Below are positions 7,801 to 15,642 of a stretch of 64,000 bases of DNA, one piece after another (the stretch's first letter is position 1; the number at the start of each line of letters is the position of its first letter). The position numbers and the translations under genes are program-made. Origin of the DNA: Jannaschia helgolandensis (GTDB lineage Bacteria; Pseudomonadota; Alphaproteobacteria; Rhodobacterales; Rhodobacteraceae); NCBI RefSeq assembly GCF_900109285.1, contig NZ_FNZQ01000002.1, forward strand, positions 1 to 64,000. The letters run 5' to 3'. The notes beneath the pieces were generated by a model. That model worked only from the letters and a program-made list of their open reading frames with translations. It ran no database searches and was not told the origin of the DNA.

Positions 7801-8166
7801 TTTTTTGTTCTGTTTGACAACGCTCAAAAACACTCTGGCTTCCGAAGGCCATCGATATCGATAGATGTCGAAGTCACAGCGCAGAAGTTGCTCAGAGTTG
7901 TTTTCTCCTCCGATTGCTCTGAAATTGAAACGGCCGGGAGGGAAGCAACGAAAGCTAATACAATGATATCAAATCGAGAATACACTTCCGGCCTCGCGGC
8001 AGAAGGTGGCACCGGGCTAGCAAAAATCGCGAAAATTGTTGAAAACTCAAGATCACAAGTTCCGTTGCAGGTTTCAGTTACTGAGCAACCTGACAAATTT
8101 GTGGTAGCTATGGAGTTTTCGTACGTCGATCTTGGAGAGACCAAATCTATGGGGGAGCTAGAGTGA
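4888..8166 (+). CDS. dtcA: DtcA-like sensor histidine kinase of a Detocs defence system
   Basis: A 1092-residue cytoplasmic protein without signal peptide or membrane spans. The N-terminal ~700 residues are alpha-helical and repeat-like (for example LLDSLMADGDYEAASVCLD), resembling TPR-type sensor arrays. The C-terminus is a GHKL ATPase: N-box FDNAQKHSG (N978, H982) and G-box EGGTGLAKI (G1040-G1043). No textbook H-box precedes the ATPase. H731 in SLRVRHGTVSG stands in a well-formed motif and is a candidate phosphoacceptor (inference). The stop overlaps the receiver gene by 4 bases (GTGA), and that gene overlaps the receiver-nucleosidase gene. This order, size and domain content match DtcA of Detocs, where the kinase senses infection and phosphorylates the effector's receiver. 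The upstream RBS is weak; the start could be a few codons off. Confidence 0.8.
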   Translation: MIFNAPQPKNNQIPKISLRNIVRGSTGATYAIEAMKQATNPTEMTEMALWLRRHFRLSPYFKYLMPRNPSNVGGLSLGSTQDVLNELMWAIGILSAEQKILKGYIPQKALLDSLMADGDYEAASVCLDNVVKLTGWSHLALGMKCYLIGQTEGLEAQKSWIASQVFERTSAPVVFFAYWIGVRTEPAGEPLVFERSIKQYIDSTMDEEERVFLLHIMLGEPAPAASEALLLRQLQNQSVVDLYEGLVSQSIAAASDFRDSSQHFYEAFLPFMSEIGDPRAVSIAAAMGDERAFASLRSMLSEWTPSQELNFARTLGLEPISKGPEAFKKLVHSFCNDALNDRELRSSLGMTAYSAVWSTFSQYAATAYRLKSTTSLEEAIFQYRIRFVHDGGLDPFLCGLLHPAVVAEHIDEAQFESNGRHVELFELGRALAAHDHSSIQGNCRNLTHSIGREDPELLRLEVISHIEEGSLLPLIKRLHPLISTSPELIQWLPYSKIADAMTDDVIRQLGQHPETAVLLAHVVPFTGEQIRSQLIFAIEHFLSSMGCDRASELDPEFVRSNPAVKELILLGCKMDTLALSLCYEDGDEMQSERISELQLLASVDDELATQCSEEIEEIVRSQEIANAIDKLKTGKINCDENQIQAWARESLSGKFDGFRAFVDAGILPTTPGLAKELLVAIREGSASTLIFEVPKNEAASIAQELVGDLIAAYSFDPVFGLNSYLSLRVRHGTVSGQIRRSWTEERLLTTADSDGDRYELNEHWFEILRESLPVDQAALIGRLLGDFSRDLDQAITGLTDEKIQILSKAKPDGIIATGLADIVKLSFYDDASSLETFDEFLAGFSSLFWSNLDTTLEGTRKYLGQEFRSELEVMFDQLDQEISRITSMARVPPLSDAITRARLTTNQSVDEMLDWFRGSRPVDTDPFPIQDLASISLEIVKRLNPEFDPILVVTGDTDFVAVSALFLFTDVFFVLFDNAQKHSGFRRPSISIDVEVTAQKLLRVVFSSDCSEIETAGREATKANTMISNREYTSGLAAEGGTGLAKIAKIVENSRSQVPLQVSVTEQPDKFVVAMEFSYVDLGETKSMGELE

Positions 8167-8627
8167 CACAAGTCCTTTTGGTCGAAGACGATGAAAACAA
8201 GCGTTCAAGGATAACTGATTACTACTGCGAGCGATTTCCAAGAGACGCATTTACCTACGCCGATGCTATGGTAACGGGCCTTAGAGCAGCTCGCGAGATT
8301 AGGCCCGACTTGATAATTTTGGACATGACACTTCCCAACTATTCGATATCGGCAGCACAGGGCTACAATCCTATGCGGCCCTTTGGTGGACGTGATTTCC
8401 TTAGGCAGCTCTTGCGTCTTGACCTTGTTACTAAGGTAGTGATTGTGACTCAGTTCGAAACCTTTGGGTCACCACCCAATTTGGTGAACCTTTCCGGTCT
8501 GGATGACGAATTACGTCGGGAATTTGATCCCGTCTATTTAGGATCGATTTACTACCATGCCTCGAAAGCGTCCTGGCAAGCGGAGTTAAGTATGTATCGA
8601 GAAACGTTAAAGCCGGAGAGCGAATGA
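8163..8627 (+). CDS. dtcB: DtcB-like stand-alone receiver protein (Detocs)
   Basis: A 154-residue protein. It opens MTQVLLVEDDENK (acidic pocket), has the phosphoacceptor in LIILDMTLPN (D54), a conserved hydroxyl position in KVVIVTQF, and a lysine near the end of the fold (HASKASW). There is no output domain. An unusual insert (SAAQGYNPMRPFGGRDFLR) sits where the beta3-alpha3 loop is expected. In Detocs, DtcB is the stand-alone receiver thought to absorb stray phosphate so that the toxic effector is not triggered by accident. GTG start at 8163 inside the dtcA stop, and the next gene starts inside its own stop: strict translational coupling keeps sensor, buffer and effector in proportion. Confidence 0.8.
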   Translation: MTQVLLVEDDENKRSRITDYYCERFPRDAFTYADAMVTGLRAAREIRPDLIILDMTLPNYSISAAQGYNPMRPFGGRDFLRQLLRLDLVTKVVIVTQFETFGSPPNLVNLSGLDDELRREFDPVYLGSIYYHASKASWQAELSMYRETLKPESE

Positions 8628-9844
8628 GAATCCTTATCGTTGATGATGACCAGAAGAAGGTCAGGGAGATTTTGAAGGTCTTTTCAAAGGCAGGCATATC
8701 TGAAGATGCTATTGATACTTCAGGGTGCGTTGTTGGTGCGGTGGAGCTGCTCAAAAAGCACGAGTATGGACTGTTAGTCTTAGATCTAGTTTTGCCCATT
8801 CGGCTGTCAGATGAGCCAAGTGAAACTGGAGGCAGCCGGCTTCTCACTGAACTCGACAGAAATGAGGGACTGAATCGTCCCGAACACATTGTTGGTCTGA
8901 CGGTCAGCTCGGAAGCGCTCGCGAAGGCCGAACCTGAGTTCAGTAGAGGCCTTTGGAGTATTGCGAGATACGGCACAGATGCGATTGAGTGGAAGGACGC
9001 GCTTACGGAGAAGGCGCGATATCTACTGGCACGCAACGCTGCGGATGAAGCAGAAGTAATAACTGAATGTGACGTCCTCTTCATTTGCGCTTTGGCCCGG
9101 CCAGAACTAAGCCAACTCAAAGTCGCGGTATCTTCAAATTTTGAAGAACTTCAGATCGTAGGAGATCATACACGGTACTTTGAGGCGGAGGTTGAGATCG
9201 ATTCAGGGAAATCCGGTCGGATTGTTGCCTGTTCAGCTCCGTCGATGGGCTTAACTGCTGCGGCGGCGTTAGCCACAAAGGCATGCGCACATTTCAAACC
9301 AAAAATTGTTGTCATGACCGGGATTTGTGCGGGAAGAAAAGGCGAAGTTCAATTTGGAGAGTGCATTGTGGCATCGACGACGTGGGATTATGGGAGCGGT
9401 AAATTTATCGGGTCTGAGATGGGTGTTCAATTTTTTGCAAATCCATATCAGTTACCAATCGATCCACGTGCTCAATCGGCGGCAGAAGCAGTTCTGGGCG
9501 ACCAAGCCGGGCTTGATAGGATTCATGACAGTTTTCAGGGTGCAAAGCCAGATAGCAGGCTTAGGGGAACCTTGGCACCGTTAGCGAGCGGTGCGGCTGT
9601 CCAAGCCAACGGAGAATTTTTCGAAGCGCTGGCGCAAAAGCAAGTTAGAAAAGTTGCAGGAATTGACATGGAGGCATTTGCCGTTTGTTGGGCGGCACGA
9701 GAGGCTACGGAGCCTAAGCCGATTTGCATAATCGCGAAGAGTGTAGCTGATTTCGCTGACGAGGAGAAAGCGGATGGAATGCAAGAGTATTGTTCCTTCA
9801 CCAGTGCTGCAATCGCTCTCAATATTGCTCGGCGTCTCCTCTAG
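8624..9844 (+). CDS. dtcC: DtcC-like receiver-nucleosidase effector (Detocs)
   Basis: A 406-residue fusion. Residues 1-~140 are a receiver domain (MRILIVDDD; phosphoacceptor D54 in LLVLDLVLP). Residues ~148-406 are a purine nucleoside phosphorylase/MTAN-type fold (COG0775): VMTGICAGRKGEVQFGE (231-246), the ribose-binding GIDMEAFAV (346-354) and KSVADFADEEK with the catalytic-position D376. In Detocs this effector, once phosphorylated, cuts ATP at the N-glycosidic bond to adenine and ribose-5'-triphosphate and stops the infected cell. That the domain acts on ATP here rather than another nucleoside is inferred from the matching operon. It is the last gene of the three-gene operon; an inverted repeat follows at 9873-9902. 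Confidence 0.82.
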   Translation: MRILIVDDDQKKVREILKVFSKAGISEDAIDTSGCVVGAVELLKKHEYGLLVLDLVLPIRLSDEPSETGGSRLLTELDRNEGLNRPEHIVGLTVSSEALAKAEPEFSRGLWSIARYGTDAIEWKDALTEKARYLLARNAADEAEVITECDVLFICALARPELSQLKVAVSSNFEELQIVGDHTRYFEAEVEIDSGKSGRIVACSAPSMGLTAAAALATKACAHFKPKIVVMTGICAGRKGEVQFGECIVASTTWDYGSGKFIGSEMGVQFFANPYQLPIDPRAQSAAEAVLGDQAGLDRIHDSFQGAKPDSRLRGTLAPLASGAAVQANGEFFEALAQKQVRKVAGIDMEAFAVCWAAREATEPKPICIIAKSVADFADEEKADGMQEYCSFTSAAIALNIARRLL

Positions 9845-10145
9845 AATTCAGCTTTCTGGAACCAAGGTTTGGTTGACCAGAATTTTTGGCAACTTTGGTC
9901 AATGTGGTGCACGGTTCATATACGGAGGCTTCTAAGCGTGAAAATTTGGGCTAAAGCAACTTTGCACGCCAAGGTGTACTGAATTTGGCGGCCTCGGTAA
10001 CCGACGATAGTTTTGAGCGGGTAGGGTTGCTATTAGGTCGGAAAATCTCTCAAATTTTACTAGATGATCAAAATCGCATAATAGTCAGTATGGTTTATGT
10101 GGATTCATCCCAGCGCTGTAACTTGCACCTAGAACCTTACTTCGG
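9845..10145. other. AT-rich noncoding gap between the Detocs operon and the integrase
   Basis: No convincing gene on either strand. TTGACCA (9873-9879) pairs with TGGTCAA (9896-9902) across 16 bases, just after the dtcC stop, and may help end transcription. The rest shows no RNA gene or repeat that I can recognise. Confidence 0.5.
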
Positions 10146-11306
10146 CTAGACGCCTCTGTCTGAGCGACGTTTCCGTGGGAACTGGCCATTCCGAACCAAT
10201 TTAAGCGCGTTGTCCCGCTTCGTGACTTCAGCCAGCCAAGTCCAATCAGCGTACTTGTCGCCAGTTTGACGTAGGTGCGTATAGCGCTTTAGTGACGTCC
10301 AAGACCGATGGCCTGAATTGGCGGCAACGTACGGAATATTGAGGCCAAGCTCGAACAGCCGTGAAACTCCGTCATGCCGCAGATCGTGAAAGTGCAGTCC
10401 CTCTATTTCCAGCAGTTTGCAGGCACGCGTGAACGCCGCGCTGATGGCATCCGTCGAGTATGGGAATATCTCGTCTTCTATCAATGGCATCGCTTCGATG
10501 ATCGCCAGGGCCTGTTCTTGCAGATCACACCAGACGTCGTTGCCGATCTTTTCGCCAGGGTTCTTCATGTCCCGGACCAATATGCGTTTGCCTTCCACGT
10601 CGAGGTCCTTCCAGCGGATGCGGACGATCTCTTCCTGCCGTCGGGTGGAAAAGATGGCAAAAGCGATGATCCGGTGCATGGGGATTGACGTGGGGCGACG
10701 TCGCGAGCGGTCGAGGAAGTGTTGCATCAGTTGGTCTAGCTCATCGAGCGTGGGACGCCGATCTCGTTCGCGGCTCTTGCCGGTGATACCCAGTTTGTCC
10801 GCCACTTTCCGGGCGTCCTCCATAGCCTGCGCGTTTAGTGGAAAGCCCCATGCGGGTCTGGCGATGGAGAACACCGCGCCGAGATGCGAAAGGTAGTTGG
10901 AGACTGTTTGAGGCTGAACGCCACTATTGAGCTTTTCTTGCGCAAATTCGACGATGTCAGCGCTGGTTATCGCGTCACAATGTTGGTCCGCGATATCAAA
11001 CGTCTTGATGCTCTTCAGGACCTGGGTCTTGGTCCGGCCGATCTGTTTGATGCTCTCTTGGACATACCTGTCGATGGCATCGCTCAGGGTCGGTGTCTTC
11101 TTGCTTTTCGGTTGAGTTTTGAGCGCATCAAGGGCGCCGGGTCGCGCCAGACTTTCTTCGCGATTTTCGATCCAAGCCGCAGCAGTTGATCTGCGCTCGA
11201 ATGTCTGACTTTCGCGAAGTAAGACTTTACCTTGCCGCATCACTGAGATTTGAGCGAGCCAAGCTATGGTGCCATTCTTGCGACGACGCTTTATGATGGT
11301 TCCCAT
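10146..11306 (-). CDS. Tyrosine recombinase (site-specific integrase) of the island
   Basis: A 386-residue phage-type integrase. The N-terminal arm is basic (GTIIKRRRKNGTIAWLAQIS), residues ~75-150 form the SAM-like core-binding domain, and the C-terminal catalytic domain has R223 (STRRQEEI), H307-x2-R310 (HFHDLRH), H333 (NSGHRSW) and Y342 (KRYTHL). This is the full R-H-R-H-Y set, so the enzyme should be active. Its start lies only 111 bases from dusA, facing away from it, the arrangement of dusA-associated integrases. These insert elements at the 5' end of dusA. A long palindrome lies immediately upstream (11329-11348), probably for control of the gene or as an arm/excision site. Confidence 0.92.
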   Translation of the reverse strand: MGTIIKRRRKNGTIAWLAQISVMRQGKVLLRESQTFERRSTAAAWIENREESLARPGALDALKTQPKSKKTPTLSDAIDRYVQESIKQIGRTKTQVLKSIKTFDIADQHCDAITSADIVEFAQEKLNSGVQPQTVSNYLSHLGAVFSIARPAWGFPLNAQAMEDARKVADKLGITGKSRERDRRPTLDELDQLMQHFLDRSRRRPTSIPMHRIIAFAIFSTRRQEEIVRIRWKDLDVEGKRILVRDMKNPGEKIGNDVWCDLQEQALAIIEAMPLIEDEIFPYSTDAISAAFTRACKLLEIEGLHFHDLRHDGVSRLFELGLNIPYVAANSGHRSWTSLKRYTHLRQTGDKYADWTWLAEVTKRDNALKLVRNGQFPRKRRSDRGV

Positions 11307-11308
11307 GA

Positions 11309-11348
11309 TTTACAACATGGCCTTTCATTTTACAACACGTGTTGTAAA
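11309..11348. promoter_or_regulatory. 20-base perfect palindrome plus a repeated half-site upstream of the integrase
   Basis: TTTACAACACGTGTTGTAAA (11329-11348) is a perfect palindrome. The half-site TTTACAACA occurs again at 11309-11317, exactly 20 bases (about two helical turns) away and only 2 bases from the integrase start. This is a strong candidate binding site for a repressor, excisionase or the integrase itself. Confidence 0.65.
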
Positions 11349-11417
11349 TGTAGCAGATAATGGGCCTAAATGGCAATATATCGAACATAGACGAACTTGA
11401 ACACTCGGAGATAAGTA

Positions 11418-12425
11418 TTGGAAAAGGCGGTAAAATCGCAGCTTGGCGTAAGTAGCAGATTATCCGTGGCTCCGATGATGGATTGGACCGACAGGCACTG
11501 CCGGGCCTTCCACCGTGTCCTGTCGCGTGAAGTGTTGCTTTATACGGAAATGGTCACGGCTGCGGCGCTGGTGCGGGGCGGGGCGACGCATCTGCTGGCC
11601 TACGGCACGGAAGAACACCCGGTCGCGCTACAACTTGGCGGCAGCGATCCGGCGGAACTGGCCGAGGCGACCGCGATGGCCGTGGCATATGGCTATGCCG
11701 AGGTGAACCTGAACGTCGGTTGCCCGTCCGACCGGGTGCAATCTGGCTGCTTTGGCGCAATCCTGATGGAACGACCCGGTCTGGTGGCCGATTGCCTGTC
11801 GGCCATGGTGCAGGCGGCAGGCGATATTCCGGTCACGATGAAATGCCGTCTAGGCGTCGACGAGCAGGACCCGGCCACCGTGCTTCCGGACCTGTTGGCA
11901 CGGATGGAGGATGCGGGGGTGGGTCGCGTCACTGTCCATGCGCGCAAGGCCTGGCTGCAAGGCCTCAGCCCCAGAGAGAACCGGGACATCCCGCCGCTTG
12001 ACTATGATCTGGTCCATGCGATGAAGCTGCGCTTTCCGGCGCTGAATCTCTCGATCAACGGCGGCATCGCGACGCTGGATGACGCGCTGGAGCATTTGAA
12101 AGTCGTGGATGGTGTGATGATCGGGCGAGCGGCCTATCACGACCCTGGCGCGGTCCTGTTGCAGGCCGACAGCCGCATTTTCAATCGGCCCGACCCTTGC
12201 CCCGACCGGGTGACGGCAGCCTTGCGGATGATCCCGCACATCGAGGCGCATCTGTCCGACGGCGGCAAGCTGGGTCAGGTGACGCGACACATGCTGGGCC
12301 TGTTCGCCGGTCTGCCTGGCGCGCGCGGCTGGCGGCGGACCTTGTCGGAGGGCGCAGCGAAGCCCGGCGCCGGAGCGGACGTGGTGCGCACGGCGCTGGA
12401 TCACGTGGCGACGGTGGCGGCCTGA
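11418..12425 (+). CDS. dusA: tRNA-dihydrouridine(20/20a) synthase DusA
   Basis: A 335-residue FMN enzyme that reduces uridine to dihydrouridine in the D-loop of tRNA. Visible are the N-terminal SVAPMMDWTDRHCR, the catalytic-cysteine segment LNVGCPSDRVQSGCFGAILM, VTVHARKAWLQGLSPRENR and the phosphate-binding INGGI. The length and the RENR motif fit DusA rather than DusB/DusC. The start given is TTG at 11418; the first ~15 residues (MEKAVKSQLGVSSR) precede the conserved region and probably derive from the inserted element, which replaced the native 5' end. The 3' end overlaps the convergent efflux gene by 25 bases. Confidence 0.93.
   Translation: MEKAVKSQLGVSSRLSVAPMMDWTDRHCRAFHRVLSREVLLYTEMVTAAALVRGGATHLLAYGTEEHPVALQLGGSDPAELAEATAMAVAYGYAEVNLNVGCPSDRVQSGCFGAILMERPGLVADCLSAMVQAAGDIPVTMKCRLGVDEQDPATVLPDLLARMEDAGVGRVTVHARKAWLQGLSPRENRDIPPLDYDLVHAMKLRFPALNLSINGGIATLDDALEHLKVVDGVMIGRAAYHDPGAVLLQADSRIFNRPDPCPDRVTAALRMIPHIEAHLSDGGKLGQVTRHMLGLFAGLPGARGWRRTLSEGAAKPGAGADVVRTALDHVATVAA
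11461..11500. other. Probable attachment junction inside the 5' end of dusA
   Basis: The segment encoding SVAPMMDWTDRHC of DusA (around CCGATGATGGATTGGACC) is the stretch at which dusA-associated integrases recombine. The integrase lies immediately to the left. The partner copy of this sequence would be at the far left end of the island, outside the window, so the crossover cannot be placed to the base. Confidence 0.45.
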
Positions 12426-13591
12426 ACCGGGACCAGCCGTGCCAAACCCGCCGACAGCACCCCGCACAGGGCGATGACCGCGATCATCGGCACGGCGGTT
12501 CCGTCAAAAAACGGACCGGCGACGGCGACCATCGCGCCGCCCGTGACCATCTGCAACGTGCCGCCGAGCGACGACGCCAGCCCCGCGATTTCGCCCTGAT
12601 CGTCCAGCGCCATGACCATCACCGACGGAATCACGAAACCCAGGCAGAAATTGCCCGCGACCAGCAGGCCGACAATCACGGGCAGGGGGGCCAGACCGGC
12701 TAGCGCCAGTCCCAGCAGCAGGACCGTGCTGGCCGCAAATCCGGTCGTCGCGCCGCGCACGACCCGGCCCATGCCCCAACGGTTGCCCGCATTCGAGGCC
12801 AACTGGCTGCCGGTGAAGAATCCGGCGGCGTTGATCGCGAAGGCCAGCGAAAAACCCGTCGGCGACAGGCCGAATTCGCCGGTATAGACAAAACTGGCCG
12901 AGGCGATGAAGACAAAGAAACTGGCCATGCCGAAGGCGCCCACGAAGGTCAGCACCATGAACCCGCGATGCCGCAGCAGATATCCGGCATCCGCCAATAA
13001 CCGGGCGGGCGCGATGGGGCGGCGGCGCGCCGGGGTCAGCGTTTCCGGCAAAGCCAGCGCCGTGACCGTCAGGCTGATGGTCCCCGCGACGGCCATCACC
13101 CAGAAGATCGCGCGCCAGTCCGCCACCAATATCACCATCGATCCTGCCAACGGAGCCAGCATCGGGGATACGGAAATCACCAGCATGACCATCGCCATCA
13201 GCCGCGTCGCTTCCGTTCCGGTGGACCAGTCGCGGATGATCGCGCGGGGAATGACCATCACCGCCGCAGCACCCAGGCCCTGCATTGCTCGCGCCGCCGT
13301 CAGGTTCGTGATATCGGGCGCCAGCGCGGCCCAGACAGACGCCAGAAGATAGACGCCAAGACCGAAATACAGCGGCAGCTTGCGCCCCGCGGAGTCGGCC
13401 CAGGGACCATAGACCAGCTGCGCCAGACCGAAGCACAGGAAGAACGCAATCAGTGTTGTCTGTGTCCCGGCGATTGTGCTGGCCAGATCTTCTGCGATGG
13501 CGGGCATGGCAGGAAGATACATGTCGATGGCGAAGGGCCCGACGGCGGACAGCAGGCCAAGAATCGCGGCGCGGCGGAACATCTCGGACAT
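12401..13591 (-). CDS. Bcr/CflA-type multidrug efflux MFS transporter
   Basis: A 396-residue membrane protein with about 12 hydrophobic spans. The start MSEMFRRAAILGLLSAVGPF followed by AIDMYLPAMPAIAEDL is the hallmark of the Bcr/CflA drug:proton antiporter family. The motif GPWADSAGRKLPL is the family version of the loop 2-3 MFS signature, and RAMQGLGAAAVMVIPRAIIRD is motif C-like. It exports drugs or amino-acid-type compounds across the inner membrane; the substrate cannot be told. ATG at 13589-13591. It is transcribed alone, convergent with dusA. Confidence 0.88.
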   Translation of the reverse strand: MSEMFRRAAILGLLSAVGPFAIDMYLPAMPAIAEDLASTIAGTQTTLIAFFLCFGLAQLVYGPWADSAGRKLPLYFGLGVYLLASVWAALAPDITNLTAARAMQGLGAAAVMVIPRAIIRDWSTGTEATRLMAMVMLVISVSPMLAPLAGSMVILVADWRAIFWVMAVAGTISLTVTALALPETLTPARRRPIAPARLLADAGYLLRHRGFMVLTFVGAFGMASFFVFIASASFVYTGEFGLSPTGFSLAFAINAAGFFTGSQLASNAGNRWGMGRVVRGATTGFAASTVLLLGLALAGLAPLPVIVGLLVAGNFCLGFVIPSVMVMALDDQGEIAGLASSLGGTLQMVTGGAMVAVAGPFFDGTAVPMIAVIALCGVLSAGLARLVPVQAATVAT

Positions 13592-13732
13592 CGGGAAACC
13601 TTTCGTGGGGGTGGCGTCCGGTTGAACCCGTAGCGCAGAGAGGTCAAGATCCGACGCGGACGCTGCCGATAATCGCCACTGGTAGCAGGCCGGGCTGGGT
13701 TGTAGACGCCGCGGGACACAAACCAACGGACC

Positions 13733-14560
13733 ATGCCGATGCCAGACCTCGCCACCTTTCTTCCGCTCGTCGCGTTTCTGATGGTTGTGGGGGCCTTCGC
13801 GGGCGTCCTTGCCGGATTGCTGGGGGTCGGGGGCGGCATCGTTCTGGTGCCTTCTTTTTATTATGTCTTCCAGATTCTTGGCTATGACGGGCCCAATATC
13901 ATGCAGGTTTGCGTTGCAACCTCGCTGGCCACAATCGTCGTGACCAGCCTGCGGTCTGTGCGCGCCCATCATGCCCGGGGCGCGGTCGAGGTTTCGATCC
14001 TGCGCGGCTGGGGCGCGGGCATCGTCGGGGGGGCTTTGGTCGGCTCTCTGGTGGCAACGCAGCTTCGGTCGGAAACGCTGACTGCTATCTTCGCGGGGCT
14101 GGCCCTGATCGTGGCATTCTACATGGCGTTTTCTCGCCCGCACTGGCGGCTGGCCGACACCATGCCGACGGGGGCAAAGCGATATCTGTATTCGCCTGCC
14201 GTCGGCTTCGCCTCGGTCCTGATGGGCATCGGCGGCGGCAGCTTCGGGGTGCCGCTGATGACGTTGCACGGCGTGCCGATCCACCGCGCGGTCGCCACCG
14301 CGGCGGGTTTCGGACTGCTGATCGCGGTGCCAGCCGTCCTGTTGTTTCTGATCCTGCCCACGTCTGGCCTGCGCCCGCCGATGACCATCGGTCTGGTCAA
14401 CATACCGGCCTTCCTGATCGTAATTGCCATGACCCTGCTGACGGCCCCACTGGGCGCGAGACTGGCCCATTCGATGACCCCGGCCCCGCTCAAGCGCGTC
14501 TTCGCGGTCTTTCTGTTCCTCGTGGCGCTGAACATGCTGCGCAAGGTCTTTGCGGGCTGA
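13733..14560 (+). CDS. TauE/SafE-family sulfite/organosulfonate exporter
   Basis: A 275-residue protein with eight or so spans and the two pseudo-symmetric signature halves of the family: GVLAGLLGVGGGIVLVPSF (residues ~25-44) and FASVLMGIGGGSFGVPLM (~158-175). Such proteins export sulfite, sulfoacetate or related anions. The start is taken as ATG 13733; a second ATG two codons later is equally possible. It is divergent from the Bcr/CflA gene. The gene that follows is in the same direction after 68 bases, without obvious functional link. Confidence 0.85.
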   Translation: MPMPDLATFLPLVAFLMVVGAFAGVLAGLLGVGGGIVLVPSFYYVFQILGYDGPNIMQVCVATSLATIVVTSLRSVRAHHARGAVEVSILRGWGAGIVGGALVGSLVATQLRSETLTAIFAGLALIVAFYMAFSRPHWRLADTMPTGAKRYLYSPAVGFASVLMGIGGGSFGVPLMTLHGVPIHRAVATAAGFGLLIAVPAVLLFLILPTSGLRPPMTIGLVNIPAFLIVIAMTLLTAPLGARLAHSMTPAPLKRVFAVFLFLVALNMLRKVFAG

Positions 14561-14628
14561 CGCTTATGGCTTGACTTCGGGTCACCTTGCGATCTGATGC
14601 ACTGGCACAAGGGATCGGAGGGGGCCAC

Positions 14629-15639
14629 ATGGACGATACGCAAATCGGCGAGCGTGACCGGCGCGGCGATTGGGCCCCCAAGGCGCGCATCGCCTATCCC
14701 CCGGTGCTGACATGGCCAGCAAAACCGGTCGCCGCGCTGCGCTGGATCTTTGGCTGGCCGGGGTATTTCATGCCCTGGAACATGCTGTATTTCCTGGTCG
14801 CGCTGGTCGTCTGGGTGTACCTCAGCCCGCCGATGCAGGCGATGGCTGACCTCGACCCGCTGTGGATCGCGTATCTGCTGGCGCGCAACGCCGCCATTGT
14901 CGCCGTGTTTTTCGGGGCGTTCCATTTGCGGCTCTACGTCCAGCGGGCACAGGGCGACCGCTTCAAGTTCAATGCCCGCTGGCCGTCGCGCGACAGCGGG
15001 CAGTTCCTGTTCCGCAACCAGACGCTCGACAACCTGACATGGACCTTTGCCAGCGCCATTCCGATCTGGACCGCGTTCGAGGTGCTGATGCTCTGGGTCG
15101 CGGCGAACGGCTATGTGCCGCAGGTGACCTTCGTTGACAATCCAGTTTATTTTGTTGTCCTTCTGGTGCTTGTTCCGGTTCTGCGCGATCTGCATTTCTA
15201 TGCCATCCACCGGGCAATCCACTGGCCACCGCTGTATCGGATGGCGCACAATGTGCATCATCGCAACGTCAATCCCGGTCCATGGTCCGGCCTGTCGATG
15301 CACCCGATCGAACACATACTTTATTTCTCCGGCGTGCTGGTCTTCCTGCTGATCCCGTTCCACCCGCTGCACGTGCTTTCTGTGCTGATCCACACCGCAC
15401 TCAGCCCCGCGCCGGGCCATGCCGGGTTCGAACGTATCGAGGTCGGCGACAAGACGTCGATCAAGACGCATTGCTACGCCCATTACCTCCATCACAAATA
15501 TTTCGAGTGCAATTACGCCGACGGAATGTTCCCGCTGGACCGCTGGTTCGGTACGTTCCACGACGGCTCACCCGAGGCGAAGGCCCGCATGAAAGAGCGT
15601 CTGCGCAATCGCAGCAGGGCCAGGACGCGCCCGACCTGA
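14629..15639 (+). CDS. Sterol desaturase/fatty acid hydroxylase-family membrane protein
   Basis: A 336-residue integral membrane di-iron protein. The histidine boxes are visible: HFYAIHRAIH, HNVHHRNVNP with GLSMHPIEH, and HYLHHKYFE. These bind the two irons of the fatty acid hydroxylase superfamily. Four or more hydrophobic spans precede and separate them. I chose ATG 14629 because GGAGGGGG lies 8-15 bases before it; an upstream TTG at 14587 would add 14 unlikely residues. The substrate (sterol-like, carotenoid or lipid) is unknown. Confidence 0.85.
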   Translation: MDDTQIGERDRRGDWAPKARIAYPPVLTWPAKPVAALRWIFGWPGYFMPWNMLYFLVALVVWVYLSPPMQAMADLDPLWIAYLLARNAAIVAVFFGAFHLRLYVQRAQGDRFKFNARWPSRDSGQFLFRNQTLDNLTWTFASAIPIWTAFEVLMLWVAANGYVPQVTFVDNPVYFVVLLVLVPVLRDLHFYAIHRAIHWPPLYRMAHNVHHRNVNPGPWSGLSMHPIEHILYFSGVLVFLLIPFHPLHVLSVLIHTALSPAPGHAGFERIEVGDKTSIKTHCYAHYLHHKYFECNYADGMFPLDRWFGTFHDGSPEAKARMKERLRNRSRARTRPT

Positions 15640-15642
15640 CGG

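Noticed and set aside
8163-9844. Reading the two receivers as an ordinary transcriptional two-component system
   Set aside because: Neither has a DNA-binding output; one has no output and the other a nucleosidase domain.
12504-13436. Long open frames in the other two frames of the Bcr/CflA gene and similar GC-rich shadows elsewhere
   Set aside because: They have no RBS or family motif and shadow well-recognised genes; high third-position GC keeps them open.
13592-14470. Upstream extension of the efflux gene to 14470 on the minus strand
   Set aside because: The extra 293 residues are His/Gln/Arg-rich antisense of the TauE/SafE gene; the family start MSEMFRR lies at 13591.
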